64,000 bases of DNA from Bacteroidia bacterium (lineage in GTDB: Bacteria; Bacteroidota; Bacteroidia; 2-12-FULL-35-15): positions 28,334-92,333 of the forward strand of contig JAURXZ010000049.1 of the NCBI GenBank assembly GCA_030654175.1, given 5' to 3'. Shown here one piece after another: positions 36,701 to 51,700 of the stretch (positions are counted from its first letter, which is position 1; the number at the start of each line of letters is the position of its first letter). The position numbers were made by a program, and so were the translations under genes. The notes under the pieces are model-generated. The model had not been told where the DNA came from and made no database searches. It worked only from the letters and a program-made list of their open reading frames with translations.

Positions 36701-39700
36701 GGTACAGGTAATCCCAGCGAAGTATTAACCAATACTACAACAACACCTATAAATGTTACCTATCAATATGGGGTAACAGCTAATGGTTGCCAGGTTTTTA
36801 ACAACGTAATTGTTACTGTATATCCGCCTCCTACTTTAAACAGTACATTGTCTCCCGGTGGTTTTTGCTCTAATACACAACAGGGCTATGTTGTAAGTTA
36901 CACGCCTTCAAGTGCAACTCCCGGTGCAACCTTTTCATGGACAAGAGCGGTGGTGGCAGGTGTGAGTGCCGGAGCAGGCAGTGGAACAGGTAATATTTAT
37001 GAAGGGCTTAATAATACAACATCAGCTAACATAAATGTTACTTACGTTTATACTGTATCAGCAAATGGCTGTACAAATCCAACAACTTATAATGTAGTTA
37101 TTGTATTATATCCTAGTCCGGTATTAAGCACTTCTACTGCTCCTCCTGCAATTTGTAGTGGAACAGCTTTCAATTATGTGCCTGCAAGTTCGGTACCGGG
37201 TACAACATTCACATGGTGGCGGGGAACTACTACAGGTATCAGCCAGCCTGCCAGTAGCGGTTCGGGTAATCCTAACGAAATACTTACCAATTTATCAACT
37301 TTTCCGGTTACTGTTGTTTATTTGTTTAGAGGTATTGCTAATGGCTGCCGGTATGATGTAAATGTAAACCTTGTTGTAAATCCTGAACCATCATTAAGCA
37401 GCACAATTACACCTCCTGCAATTTGTAGTAATACGACTTTCAGTTATTCACCAACAAGTGACATCGTAGGTGCATCGTTTGCATGGACGAGGGCGGCAGT
37501 AGCTGGTATCAGCAATCCGGCAGGAAGTGGTACCGGTAATCCAAATCAAACACTGACCAATACTACAACAGCTCCGGTAAATGTTACTTATATTTATACT
37601 ATATCCGCGAATGGTTGTACTAGTTTAACAACATCAAGTGTGGTGGTATCTGTAAATCCCAACCCGGGTTTTACAAGCAGTTTAACGCCTCCTGCAATTT
37701 GCAGTGGTACTGCATTTAATTATTCTCCGTCAAGTGGAACTGTAGGGGCCTTATTTACATGGTCCAGAGCAGCAGTGGTGGGGATAAGTAATATTGCTGC
37801 CAGTAGTGTTGGTAATCCCAATGAAGTACTTATCAATACAACATCAGCTCCCGTAAATACCACTTATAATTATAGCATATCAGCGAATGGTTGTACCAAT
37901 CCAACAACATTTAACGTAGTAGTAAGTGTAAATCCAAACCCAACATTAACCAGTACGTTAACTCCTCCAATAATTTGTAGTGATTCGGTATTTAATTACG
38001 TGCCAACAAGCGCAGTAGCGGGCGCCACATTCAGTTGGGTGAGACAAGCAGTGGTTGGGATAAGCAATGCACCGGGTAGTGGAACATTCAATCCGAACGA
38101 AGTGCTTGTAAATACTACAACCGGTACAATAAATGTTACCTATGTTTATACTGTAACTGCAAATGGTTGTTCAAATCCAACAACTTATAATGTGGTGGTT
38201 GCTGTAAAAATTTGTGCTTGTAATCATTCATTAAGCAGCAGTTTAACACCTCCTGCTATTTGCAGTAATTCTTCATTTAACTATATCCCAACAAGTTCAA
38301 CACCTGGTGCTACTTTTGCCTGGACAAGGGCTGTAGTGGCTGGTATTAGCAATGCTGCAGGAAGCGGGTCAGGCAATCCTCTTGAAATACTTATTAACAC
38401 TACAGTTGCTCCTATTAATGTTACCTATATTTATTCAGTAACTGCCACTTGTACCAATCCAATTACTTTTAGTGTGGTTGTTGCGGTAAACCCACGTCCA
38501 TTATTAACTAGCACATTAACGCCTCCCGATATTTGTAGTGGAACAGCATTTAGCTATTTACCAACCAGTGGAACTACCGGATCTGCTTTCCCATGGACAA
38601 GAGCTGTGAGAACAGGTATTAGTAATGGGGCCGGAAGTGGCACAGGCAATCCTAATGAAACGCTTACCAATACAACATCAGCTCCGATAAGTGTGATTTA
38701 TGCTTATAATGTTACCGCTAACGGTTGCAGTTATAGTCAGGATGTTGTTGTTGCAGTTAATCCAAAACCAGTATTAAGCAGCACTTTAACCCCTCCGGCT
38801 GTTTGTAGCGGTATTGTTTTTAATTATTCTCCTACAAGTTCAACAGGTGGGGTAACTTTTTCCTGGACAAGAGCGGTGGTGGCTGGTATAAGCAATGTAG
38901 CGGCCAGCGGTACAGGTAATCCTGCTGAAACACTTGTCAATACTACAGCTGCTCCTAAAAATGTTACTTACATTTATACATTATCAGCAAGCGGTTGTGT
39001 GAATGCAACAACCTATAGTGTAGTTGTTACAGTAAATCAGGAACCAACGTTAAGCAGTTCATTATCACCTCCTGCAATTTGCAGTGGCTCTACTTTCTAC
39101 TACACTCCAACAAGTGCAACAAGTGGTGCAACTTTTTCGTGGACAAGAGCAGCTGTTGTAGGTATCAGCAATCCTGCAACTTTCGGTTCAGCCGACCCTA
39201 TTGAAACCCTTATTAATACTACAACAGTTGCTAAAACTGTCACTTATGTTTATACATTATCTGCTTTCGGCTGTATAAATTCAACCCCGTATAATGTAGT
39301 TGTTGTAGTCAATCCAACTCCTTTATTAGGAAGTAGCACTTTACCTCCGGCAATATGCTCTGGCACTGTTTTTAGCTATGTCCCAACTAGCACTACAGCA
39401 GGTGCGTCATTTGCATGGACAAGAGCTGCGGTGATAGGTATTAGTAATGCAGCAGCTAGTGGTGCTGCCAATCCATCTGAAACACTTACTAATACTACAT
39501 CAAATCCTGTAAATGTTACCTATGTTTATACCTTAACGGCTAATGGTTGCACCAATGCTGCTACTTACAACGTTGTTGTAACTGTAAAACCTACACCAGT
39601 TCTGAGCAGTAGTTTAACTCCTCCAGCAATATGCAGCGGTACAACTTTTAGTTATATACCTTCAAGTGCAACAGCAGGGACCACTTTTGCTTGGACAAGA

Positions 39701-42700
39701 GCAGCTGTAGCCGGCATTAGTAATGCTGCTACAAGCGGTTCTGGTAATCCATCTGAAGTACTTGTCAATACCACAACAAGCCCTGTAAATGTTACCTATA
39801 TCTACACATTAACAGCGAACAGCTGTGCAAATCCAAGTACTTATAGTATTGTGGTTCAGGTGAATCCGGTGCCCATCTTTACAAGTAGTTTAACTCCACC
39901 TTCAATTTGCAGTAATACAACTTTCTATTATACCCCACTAAGTTCAACAGCTGGCGCATCATTCTCATGGACAAGAGCGGCTGTAGTTGGCATAAGCAAT
40001 CCTGCAACCAGTGGCACTGGCGATCCGATAGAGACCCTTATTAATACAACCACAACCGCGAAAAACGTTACGTATGTTTATACGGTATCAGCCAATGGTT
40101 GTACAAATGGAAGTACTTACAGTGTGGTGGTAATAGTAAATCCAATACCTACATTAAGCAGTGTTTTATTACCTCCGGCAATATGCAGTGGAACATCCTT
40201 CAGTTATACCGCAACCAGTTTAACAGCAGGTGCAACCTTTGCCTGGACAAGAGCTGCCGTAATTGGTATAAGTAATGCAGCAGGCAGTGGAGCAGGGAAT
40301 GTGAGTGAAATACTAACAAATACCACCGTTGCCCCTATAAATGTTTCTTATATTTATTCTGTAGCCGCAAATGGTTGCACAAATGCAACCACTTATAATG
40401 TTGTGGTTCGTGTAAATCCAACACCAACTTTAAGCAGCACTTTAAGTCCTGCTCCGGTATGTAGTGATTCTGTTTTTAATTATACACCAACCAGTCCGGT
40501 AGCAGGTACAATTTTTACATGGACAAGGGCAGCGGTGGCAGGTATCAGCAATCCAGCTTCCAGCGGAACAGGTAATCCGAACGAATCACTTACCAATACC
40601 ACAGCCAGTCCGATAAATGTGACCTACATTTATACTTTGTCGGCTAATGGTTGTGCTGGCGCAACAACTTACAATGTAGTTCTTAATGTTAGAGTGGCTT
40701 GTCAATGTAATCATGCATTGAGCAGTAGTTTAACCCCTCCGGCAGTTTGTAGTGGTATCGTTTTCAGTTATGTACCTACAAGCCCGTCACCGGGCGCAAC
40801 ATTTGCATGGTCAAGGGCTTTGGTAACAGGTATTAGCAATGCAGCCAGCAGTGGTGCCAGCAATCCGAACGAAATACTTGTCAATACCACAAGTGCTCCG
40901 GTTAATGTTACCTACATTTATTACGTAACTGCAAATGCTTGTACAAATTTAAGTAGCTTTAGTGTGGTTGTGACCATAAATCCAAGACCACTATTAAGCA
41001 CTACATTAACACCTGCAGCAATATGCAGCGGAACCGCTTTCAATTATGTACCTGCAAGTGAAACAACAGGTGCTTCTTATGCATGGACCAGGGCAACTGT
41101 TACAGGAATCAGCAATTCAATAGGTAGTGGCTCAGGTAATCCGAACGAAACACTTATTAATACATTGGCAACCCCTGTAAATGTTACTTACATTTATACA
41201 ATTTCGGCTAATGCCTGTAGTTTTAATCAGAGTGTAGTTGTAGTTGTAAATCCTACACCAACATTAAGCAGTAGTTTATCGCCTCCTGCAATTTGTAGTA
41301 ATACTGCTTTTAATTATACTCCAACAAGTGCAACTACTGGGGCATCTTTTGCCTGGACAAGAGCAGCGGTAGCCGGCATCAGCAATGCAATGAATACCGG
41401 GACAGGGAATCCGGGTGAAGTACTTATAAATACAACAGTAAATCCAATAAATGTTACTTATGTTTTTAGCTTATCTGCTAATGGCTGTCCTGGTGGAACA
41501 ACATATAGTGTTGTTGTGCGTGTAAACCCATTGCCAACATTAAGCAGTACATTAACACCCTCAGCAATATGCAGTGGTGCAGCGTTTAGTTATATACCAA
41601 CAAGCAACACAACAGGTACTTCCTTTGCCTGGACAAGAGCTTCTGTGGCAGGTATCAGCAATGTTGCGGGTCTGGGAACGGATAATCCAAATGAAACACT
41701 TAACAATACAATAGCTTCAACTGTTAATGTTACTTATATTTATACATTATCGGCTAATGGATGCACCAATTCCAGCACTTTTAGTGTTGTGGTTCCTGTA
41801 ACTGCTGCGCCAACATTAAGCAGCAGTTTATCACCGCCTGCAGTATGCAGCGGTACACCTTTTAATTATGGGCCAACAAGTGCAACATCAGGTGCCACAT
41901 TTGCATGGACCAGAGCAGCTGTTGCAGGCATCAGTAATATTGCGGCCAGTGGTACAGGTAATCCAAATGAAACACTTACCAATACAGCATCTACCGCTGT
42001 AAATGTTACTTATATTTATACTGTTTCTGCAAATGGTTGTACCAACCCAACTCCCTATAATGTTGTGGTTACGGTAAATCTATTGCCAACACTAAGCAGT
42101 AGTTTAGCACCAGCTGCAATTTGCAGCAGTACGCTATTTAATTACACCGCAACAAGTGCAACAGGTGGTGCAACATTTACTTGGACAAGAGCAGTTGTTG
42201 CCGGAATAAGCAATGCAGCGGCAAGTGGTACAGGCAATCTGAATGAAACCCTTATCAATACTACAACAAGTTCTGTAAATGTTACTTATGTATATTCGGT
42301 AACAGCAAATGGCTGTACAAACCCAACAACATATAATGTTGTTATCCTGGTTAATCCTGCAGCAACATTAAGCAGCACATTAACCCCTTCAGCAATTTGC
42401 AGTGGTACTGTATTTAATTATACTCCTGCATCAGTAACAGCTGGCGCAACATTTGCATGGACCAGAGCAGTAGTAGCAGGTATAAGCAATACAGCAGGAG
42501 GCAATACAGGTAATCCAAATGAGATTCTTACCAATACAACAGCCTCTCCGATAAATGTTACATATGTTTATTCGGTAACAGCTAATGGTTGTTTAAATCC
42601 GACAACATACAATGTTGTGGTCACTGTAAACCCAACACCGGCATTAAGCAGTAGTGCAAGTCCTCCTGCAATATGTAGCGGAACGGTTTTCAGTTATGCT

Positions 42701-45700
42701 CCAACAAGTGCCACTTCAGGTGCATCTTTCTTATGGACACGAGCAGTAGTAGCAGGTATCAGCAATATTGGAGGTAACGGACCAGGGAATCCTAACGAAA
42801 CAATAATCAATACAACCGCTGCTTCTGTAAATGTTACTTATGTTTATAGTGTATCTGCTAATGGTTGCACCAATGCAACCACGTATAATGTTGTGGTTGG
42901 GATCACACCATCACCTGTGCTTAGCAGCAGTTTATCACCTCCTGCATTTTGCAGTGGCACTCCTTTTAATTACACACCTTTATGTCCGACACCAGGTGCC
43001 TCATTTACATGGACAAGAGCAGTGGTAGCCGGTATCAGCCAGATAGCCAGCAGTGGAACAGGTAATCCGAACGAAACACTTACCAACCTCACTACCGCTT
43101 CTGTAAATGTGACCTATATTTTTACAGTATCGGCCAATGGCTGTACAAACCCAACCACCTTTAATGTAGTTGTTCCTGTAACGGCAGCACCAACGTTAAG
43201 CAGCAGTTTAGCTCCACCGGCATTTTGTAGTGGTACGGCTTTCAGTTATACACCTTTGAGTGCAACAGTAGGTGCCACATTTGCGTGGACCAGAGCAGTT
43301 GTAGGTGGTATCAGTAATTTAGCAAACAGTGGCACAAACAACCCTAATGAAGTATTGACCAATACATCAAGTTCACCTGTTAATGTTACTTATGTTTATA
43401 CGGTATCTGCTAACGGTTGCTCCAATCCTACTACTTTTAATGTTGTTGTTCCTGTGAATCCGATACCTGCATTAAACAGTAGTTTGTCACCACCGGCAAT
43501 ATGCAGCGGCACTGCTTTTGCTTATGGACCAACAAGTGCAACAACAGGTTCCACTTTTGCCTGGACAAGAGCAGCGGTTTCCGGTATAAGCAATATTGCA
43601 GGTAGCGGAACAAGTAATCCAAATGAAACGCTTATCAATACTACAACAGCTGGCGTAAATGTTACTTATGTTTATACCGTATCAGCTAATGGTTGCACAA
43701 ATACAAGCACCTTTAATGTTGTGGTTACAGTATACCCTGCTCCGGTGTTAAGCAGTAGTTTGACACCTCCAACAATATGCAGTGGAAATGTTTTCAGTTA
43801 TGTACCTGCAAGTGCAACACCAAGTGTGGCATTCGCCTGGACAAGAGCATTAGTAACAGGCATCAGTAATATTTCAAATAGTGGTACGGGTAATCCGAAC
43901 GAAACACTTACCAACACTACGGCAAATCCTGTAAATGTTACATACGTATATACATTATCTGCAAATGGCTGTACCAATCCAACAACTTTCAGTGTAGTTG
44001 TGACGGTTACTCCTGCACCTACATTAAGTAGCACATTAACACCGCCTGCAATATGCAGTACAACGCTTTTCAATTATGCACCAACAAGTTCCACTCCGGG
44101 GGCAACATTTGCATGGACCAGAGCAGCAGTAGCAGGTATCAGTCAGCCGGCCGGTTTTGGTAACGGGGATCCTAACGAAGTACTTACCAACACAACCGGT
44201 GCTCCTATAAATGTAACTTATGTTTATACGGTATCAATAAACCTTTGTACAAATCCAACCACTTATAATGTTGTTGTATCTGTAATTTTAGCACCAACAT
44301 TAAACAGTAGTTTATCACCTCCTACAATATGCACAGGATCATTATTCAGTTATGCTCCAACAACGGCAACTCCACCGGCATCATTTGCCTGGACAAGAGC
44401 TGCTGTAGCAGGAATTAGCGAAATAGCAGGTAGTGGTACCGGTAATCCAAACGAAATACTTACCAATACAACAACTTCTCCTATAAATGTTACTTATCTC
44501 TATACTGTTTCAGCCAATGGTTGTGTAAATTCCACAGCTTACAGTGTAGTGGTTACCGTTAGCCCAAAACCAACATTAAGCAGTAGCTTATCTCCTCCGG
44601 CAGTTGTTTGTGGTGCTCCTTTTAACTATTCACCTACAAGTGCAACAGGTGGTGCTGCATTTTCGTGGACAAGAGCTGTAGTGGCTGGTATTAGCAATAT
44701 AGCGGGAAGTGGAACCAATGATCCTAATGAGACCCTAACAAATACAACAGAAAATCCAATAAATGTCACTTATATCTATTCTGTATCTGCTAATGGTTGC
44801 ACAAATCCAACAACATTCAGTGTTGTTGTTGCCGTAAATCCAACACCTGCATTAAATAGTAGTTTATCACCTCCTGCATTTTGTAGCGGTACTGCTTTCA
44901 GTTACACACCTACAAGTGCAACGATAGGTGCTACATTTACCTGGACAAGAGCGGTGGTGCCTGGTGTAAGCAATACAGCAGGTGCCGGAACAAATAATCC
45001 AAACGAAATACTTACTAATACGGTATCAGTCCCCGTAAATGTTAAATACACTTATAACGTTTCTGCTAACGGTTGTACCAACGCAACAAACTTTAATGTA
45101 ATTGTTCCGGTAAATCCAAATCCAACATTAAACAGCACTGCAACACCTCCGGGGATATGCAGTGGTACCGTGTTCAGTTATGCACCAACAAGTGCAACAA
45201 CAGGTTCAACTTTCTCTTGGACCAGAGCTGCAGTTGCCGGAATAAGTCAAATAGCCGGTAGCGGCTTTACCAATCCGCTTGAAACACTTACCAATACAAC
45301 AGCTGCTTCGGTAAATGTAACCTACATTTATACTGTTTCTGCAAATGGTTGTACAAATGCTACAACCTTTAATGTGGTGGTTACTGTTTATCCAAACCCT
45401 TTATTAACAAGCAGTTTAACGCCTCCGGCTGTAGTATGTGGTGCTCCGTTTAATTACAATCCTACAAGCACAACGTCAGGCGCATCATTTGGATGGACCA
45501 GAGCAGTGGTAGCAGGTATTAGCAATATTGCAGCAAGTGGTGGAGGCGATCCTAATGAAACCCTTAACAATACCACTATAAATCCTATAAACGTTACTTA
45601 TGTTTATACTGTTTCTGCTAATGGATGCACAAATGCTTCAACCTTTAATGTAGTGGTGGCTGTAAACCCTACTCCGATATTAAACAGCACATTAACCCCT

Positions 45701-48700
45701 CCGGCAATATGCAGTAATACAGCTTTCACCTATACACCTACCAGTGCCACGATAGGTGCAGCCTTCGGATGGACAAGGGCTGTAGTTCCAGGTATCAGCC
45801 AATCAGCGGGTAGTGGATCGGGTAACCCTCTTGAAGTACTTACAAATACAACAATAGCTCCTGTAAATGTTACTTATATTTATACACTTTCCGCCAATGG
45901 ATGTACAAATCCAACCACCTTTAGTGTGGTTGTTAAAGTAAATCCAATACCAACTTTAAACAGTAGTTTAACAGCTCCTGCAATATGTAGTGGCACATCA
46001 TTCAGTTATGCTCCAACAAGTGCAACTGTAGGATCATCTTTTTCATGGACCAGAGCAGCAGTTATAGGTATAAGCAATATATCCGGCAGTGGCACAGGAA
46101 ATCCCAATGAAACCCTTTCAAATACAACACAAACCTCAATAAATGTTACTTACATTTATACTGTTTCAGCTGATGGTTGTACAAATTCAACTACTTTTAA
46201 CGTGGTTGTTGCCGTAAATCCAACGCCTACATTAAGCAGCAGTATAACGCCTCCTGCAATTTGTAGTGGTACACCTTTCACTTATGCGCCAACGAGTGCA
46301 ACGGGCGGTGCAACTTTTGCATGGTCAAGAGCTATGGTAGCTGGTATTACCAATATAAATGCCAGTGGGGTAGGCAGTCCTGGCGAAATTCTTATAAATA
46401 CAACAGTAGCCCCTGTAAATGTTACCTATATTTATACTGTATCGGCTAATGGTTGTGCAAACATAACAACCTATAATGTAATTGTTGCAGTGAATCCGGC
46501 TGCAGGAATTAGCAGTACATTGACCCCTCCTGCAATATGTAATGGAACGGCTTTCAATTATACACCAACCAGTGCAACAGCAGGTGCCTCTTTTTCATGG
46601 ACCAGAGCAATAGTAGCTGGAATAAGCAACGGAGCAGGAAGCGGTATTGGCAATCCTATGGAAGTATTGACCAATACTACAGGATCACTTGTAAATGTTA
46701 CCTATGTTTATAGTGTATCAGCAAATGGTTGTACAAATCCAAACACTTACAGTGTTACTGTTACTGTAAATCCAACACCTACATTAAGCAGCAGTTTAAC
46801 CACGCCTGATATATGCAGCGGTACTTCTTTCAGTTATGTTCCAACAAGTGCAGTAGGCGGTGCCACATTCTCATGGACCCGTGCAACAGTTGCGGGTATA
46901 AGCAATGTAGCTGGTAGTGGTGCTGGAAACCCGAATGAAGTACTTAATAATACAACTGGAGCTGCAGTAGATGTTACCTATGTTTATACGGTATCCGCCA
47001 ACCTTTGTACAAATCCATCACCTTACAATGTGGTTGTTAAAGTGAATTTTGCACCAAAATTAACCAGTACATTAACTCCTAATGCAATGTGTAGTGGTAA
47101 TGGGTTTAGTTACACTCCAACTACGAACACTCCGCCTGCAACTTTTGCTTGGACAAGGGCAGTTGTAGCGGGCATAAGTAATATTGCAGGAAGCGGCACC
47201 GGAAATCCTCAGGAAATTTTAAATAATACTACAGGCAGCCCAATAAATGTTACTTATGTTTACACTGTATCGAATAGTCTATGTACCAACTTAACAACTT
47301 ATAATGTAGTAGTTACCGTAAATTTACCTTGTATATGTAATCATGCTTTAACGAGTACTTTGGCACCTCCTGCAATTTGTAACAATACGGAGTTTAACTA
47401 TATCCCAACAAGTGATGCATCCGGTGCTTCATTCACATGGACAAGGGCTGCCGTACCGGGAATCAGTAATACGGCATCCAGTGGAACATTTAACCCGCAG
47501 GAGACACTGATCAATACCACATCTGCCCCAATAGATGTTATTTATAATTATTCGATAACAGCTAATAGTTGTACAAATCCTACAACGTTTGATGTGATCG
47601 TTTCAGTGAACCCAACACCTGCTCTTACCAGTTCATTAACTCCTCCTACAATTTGTAGTGGTTTGGTTTTCACATATGTTCCAACAAGTTCAACCCTGGG
47701 TGCTACTTTTGGCTGGACAAGAGCCGTTGTAGTAGGTATCAGTAATGCCGCAGGACTTGGTACAGGCAATGTGAATGAGATACTTACTAATATTACACCT
47801 GATATTGTTAGTGTAATATACGTTTACACTGTTTCTGCTAATGGTTGTACAAACCCAACAACTTATAGTGTATCGGTTGATGTAATTCCTGCACCTACAT
47901 TGAGCAGCACCTTAGTGCCTCCTGCAATATGCAGCGGTACAACTTTTAATTATACTCCAACCAGTGCAACCACAGGCGGATCTTTCGCCTGGACAAGAGC
48001 TGCAGTAGGAGGAGTAAGTAATGCTGCTGGCAGCGGAACTGGCGACCCTAATGAAACCCTTATCAATACAACCGCATCTTCAGTAAATGTTACTTATGTT
48101 TATACAGTAACTGCCAATGGGTGTGTAAATCCAATTACTTATAGTGTTGTGGTAATTGTATATCCAACTCCAACATTAACAAGTACATTAACGCCTCCGC
48201 CTATTTGTAATGGCGCGGTATTTATTTATGTACCTGCAAGTGCTACTTCAGCGGTATCATTCTCCTGGACAAGAGCAATTGTAGCAGGGATTAGTAATAT
48301 AGCAGGAAGTGGTAATGGAAATCCAAATGAAATTTTGTCCAATACAACGGCAACTCCTGTAAATGTTACATATGTTTATACCCTATCAGCGAATGGTTGT
48401 ACTAATGCTACTACTTACAGTGTGGTTGTTACTGTAAACCCAAGTCCGACATTAAGCAGCACCTTAACTCCTCCAACAATTTGCAGCAACACAATTTTTA
48501 GTTATACACCGACCAGTGCAACAACAGGGGCTGTTTTTACATGGAACAGGCCTTCAATTGGCGGACTTAGTGAGTTGCAAGCAAGCGGTACAGGTGACCC
48601 TAACGAAACCCTTACTAATTTAACAACGTTCCCGCTTTATGTCACTTATTCCTATGTGATCACAGCGAACAATTGTTCGTATAATCAGAATGTGGTTGTT

Positions 48701-51700
48701 GGGGTAAATCCAACTCCAACATTAACAAGCAGTTTGGCACCTCCTTCGATATGCAGTGGAACAGTTTTCAATTATTCACCAAGCAGTGGAACATCCGGTG
48801 CTTCTTATACATGGACAAGAGCAACAGTGGTGGGTATCAGCAATGCAGCAGGCGCTGGCACGGGTAATCCTAACGAAACATTAACCAATACAACAGCATC
48901 ACCGGTAAATGTTACTTACATTTATACGGTTTCTGCGAACAGTTGCAGTAATCCAACAACTTATAGTGTAGTTGTAACGGTAAATACCCCACCGATCTTA
49001 AGCAGTACATTAACGCCTCCGGCAATTTGTGATGGAACGGCTTTCTATTATTTGCCAACCAGCGCAACATCAGGTACTTCATTCTTATGGGCAAGAGCGG
49101 TGGTAGCAGGTATCAGCAATCCTAATAGTGTGGGTACAGGTGACCCGATTGAAACACTTAATAATACAACAGCAAACTCTGTAAATGTTACTTATGTTTA
49201 TACGGTATCTGCCAATGGTTGTGGTAATAATCAAAATGTAGTTGTAACCGTAAATCCAACGCCAACCTTAAGCAGTACGTTGGCTCCTCCTGCTATATGC
49301 AGCGGTACGGTATTTAATTATACCGCAACCAGTGCCACCGCAGGAGCTACGTATACATGGTCAAGAGTTACGGTAATAGGTATTAGTAATGCTGCAGGCA
49401 CCGGTACGGGAAATCCAAACGAAACATTGATCAATACCACACCAGCTCCTTTAAATGTTACCTATGTTTATACCGTGTCTGCCAACGGTTGTACCGATCC
49501 TAAGCAATACAGTGTAGTGGTGCTTGTTAATCCAACACCGACTTTAAGCAGTAGTTTAACACCTCCTGCAATATGCAGCGGTACAGCATTCAACTATACA
49601 CCAACCAGTGCCACGCCAGGTACGTTTGCCTGGACAAGAGCTGTGGTGGTGGGTATAAGTAATCCAATAGGCAGCGGCAGCGGTAATCCGAATGAAATAT
49701 TGATAAATACCTCATCTGCTCCTGTAAATGTTGCTTATGTTTATACCGTAAGTGCTAATGGTTGTACCAATCCATCCACCTATAGTGTGATTGTGGTTGT
49801 GAATCCAATTCCGACTTTAAGCAGTACGGTAAGTCCTCCTGCAATATGCAATAACACTACTTTTAATTATATACCAACCAGCCCAACAATAGGAACTTCA
49901 TTTGCCTGGACAAGAGCTGTTGTAGCAGGTATCAGCAATCTGGCTGCGAGTGGAACAGGCGATCCCAATGAAGTACTGGTTAATACAACGTCAGCTCCTA
50001 TTAATGTGACCTATGTTTATACCTTATCAGCTAATGGTTGCACTAACCCAAGTACTTACAGTGTAGTGGTTTCTGTGAATTTAAGTTGCGTGTGTAATCA
50101 TTCTTTAAGCAGTAGTTTGGCTCCTCCTGCGATATGCAGTGGAAATCTTTTCAGCTATACCCCAACAAGCCCTTCACCTGGTGCAACATTTGCATGGACA
50201 AGGAATGCGGTAGTTGGTATCAGCAATGCCGCAAATAGCGGTGCAGGGGATCCTAATGAAACGCTTATCAATACTACTGCCAGCCCTATAAATGTTAGCT
50301 ATGATTATCTTGTAACAGCGAACAGTTGTACAAATGCGATCGTTTATAGTGTGATTTTAACTGTAAATCCAACACCAACCTTGAGCAGCAGTTTATTGCC
50401 TCCGTCTATATGTAATGGTGCATCATTCAATTATACACCAACCGGTTCAACCTCAGGAGCATCATATGCATGGTCACGTGCAGCGGTAATCGGTATCAGT
50501 AATGCAGCAGCTACAGGTATTGGTAATCCGCTTGAAGCTCTTACCAATATAACAGTAAATCCGGTAAACGTTACTTATGTATATACTGTATCCGCTAATG
50601 GTTGTATTAACCCAAGCACTTTCAATGTAGTTCTTACGGTAACACCGGCAGCGACTTTAAGCAGTAGTTTAACTCCTCCTGCTATATGCAGCGGTACTCT
50701 TTTAAGTTATATACCAACCAGCGCAATTGCCGGTGCTACGTTCAGCTGGACAAGAGCAGCAGTGGCAGGCATCAGTAATTTAGCAGGAAGCGGAACATTT
50801 GATCCTAATGAAACCTTAACAAATACAACTGCTGCCCCGATTGATGTTACTTATATTTATAATGTTACAGCGAACGGTTGTGCAAATACAACTCCATATA
50901 GTATAGTGGTACCTGTAAATCCGAAACCAACATTAAGCAGTTCATTATCACCTCCATCCATTTGTAGTGGTAGTGTATTTAGTTATATACCTAACAGTGC
51001 AACAGCGGGTGCTTCATTCGCCTGGACAAGAGCATTGGTAGCAGGAATAACGAATGCAACAGCCAATGGTACAGGTGATCCGAATGAACTTCTTATCAAT
51101 ACAACCGTATCTCCTATAACTGTAACTTATTTGTATACTGTTTCTGCAAATGGCTGTATCAATTCCAGCAGCTATAGTGTGGAGGTGATCGTAAATCCGG
51201 CACCAAAATTAAACAGTACGTTGAGCCCTGCGGCAATATGCAGTGGTACCACTTTTAACTATTCACCAACCAGTGCAACAGCAGGTGCAACTTTCGGTTG
51301 GAACCGTTTACCGGTAGCAGGTATTAGTGAACCATCGGCTAGTGGAATGGATGATCCAAACGAAGCACTTACCAATCTGACATCTTTTCCAAACGCTGTT
51401 ACTTATAATTATACGGTGTTAGCTAACGGTTGCCAGAATATTCAAAATGTGATTGTAACTGTTAATCCAAGACCAGCATTAAGCAGCAGTAGCACCGTGC
51501 CTTCGATATGCAGTGGAGCGGCATTTAATTACATGCCAACCAGTACAACAGCGGGTGCTTCATTTGCATGGACAAGGGCGGCAGTGGCAGGTATTAGCAA
51601 TGCTGCAAATAGTGGTACAGGAAATCCGGGCGAAACATTAACGAATACAACAACCGTTCAGGTAAATGTTTCATATATTTATACAGTATCAGCTAATGGT

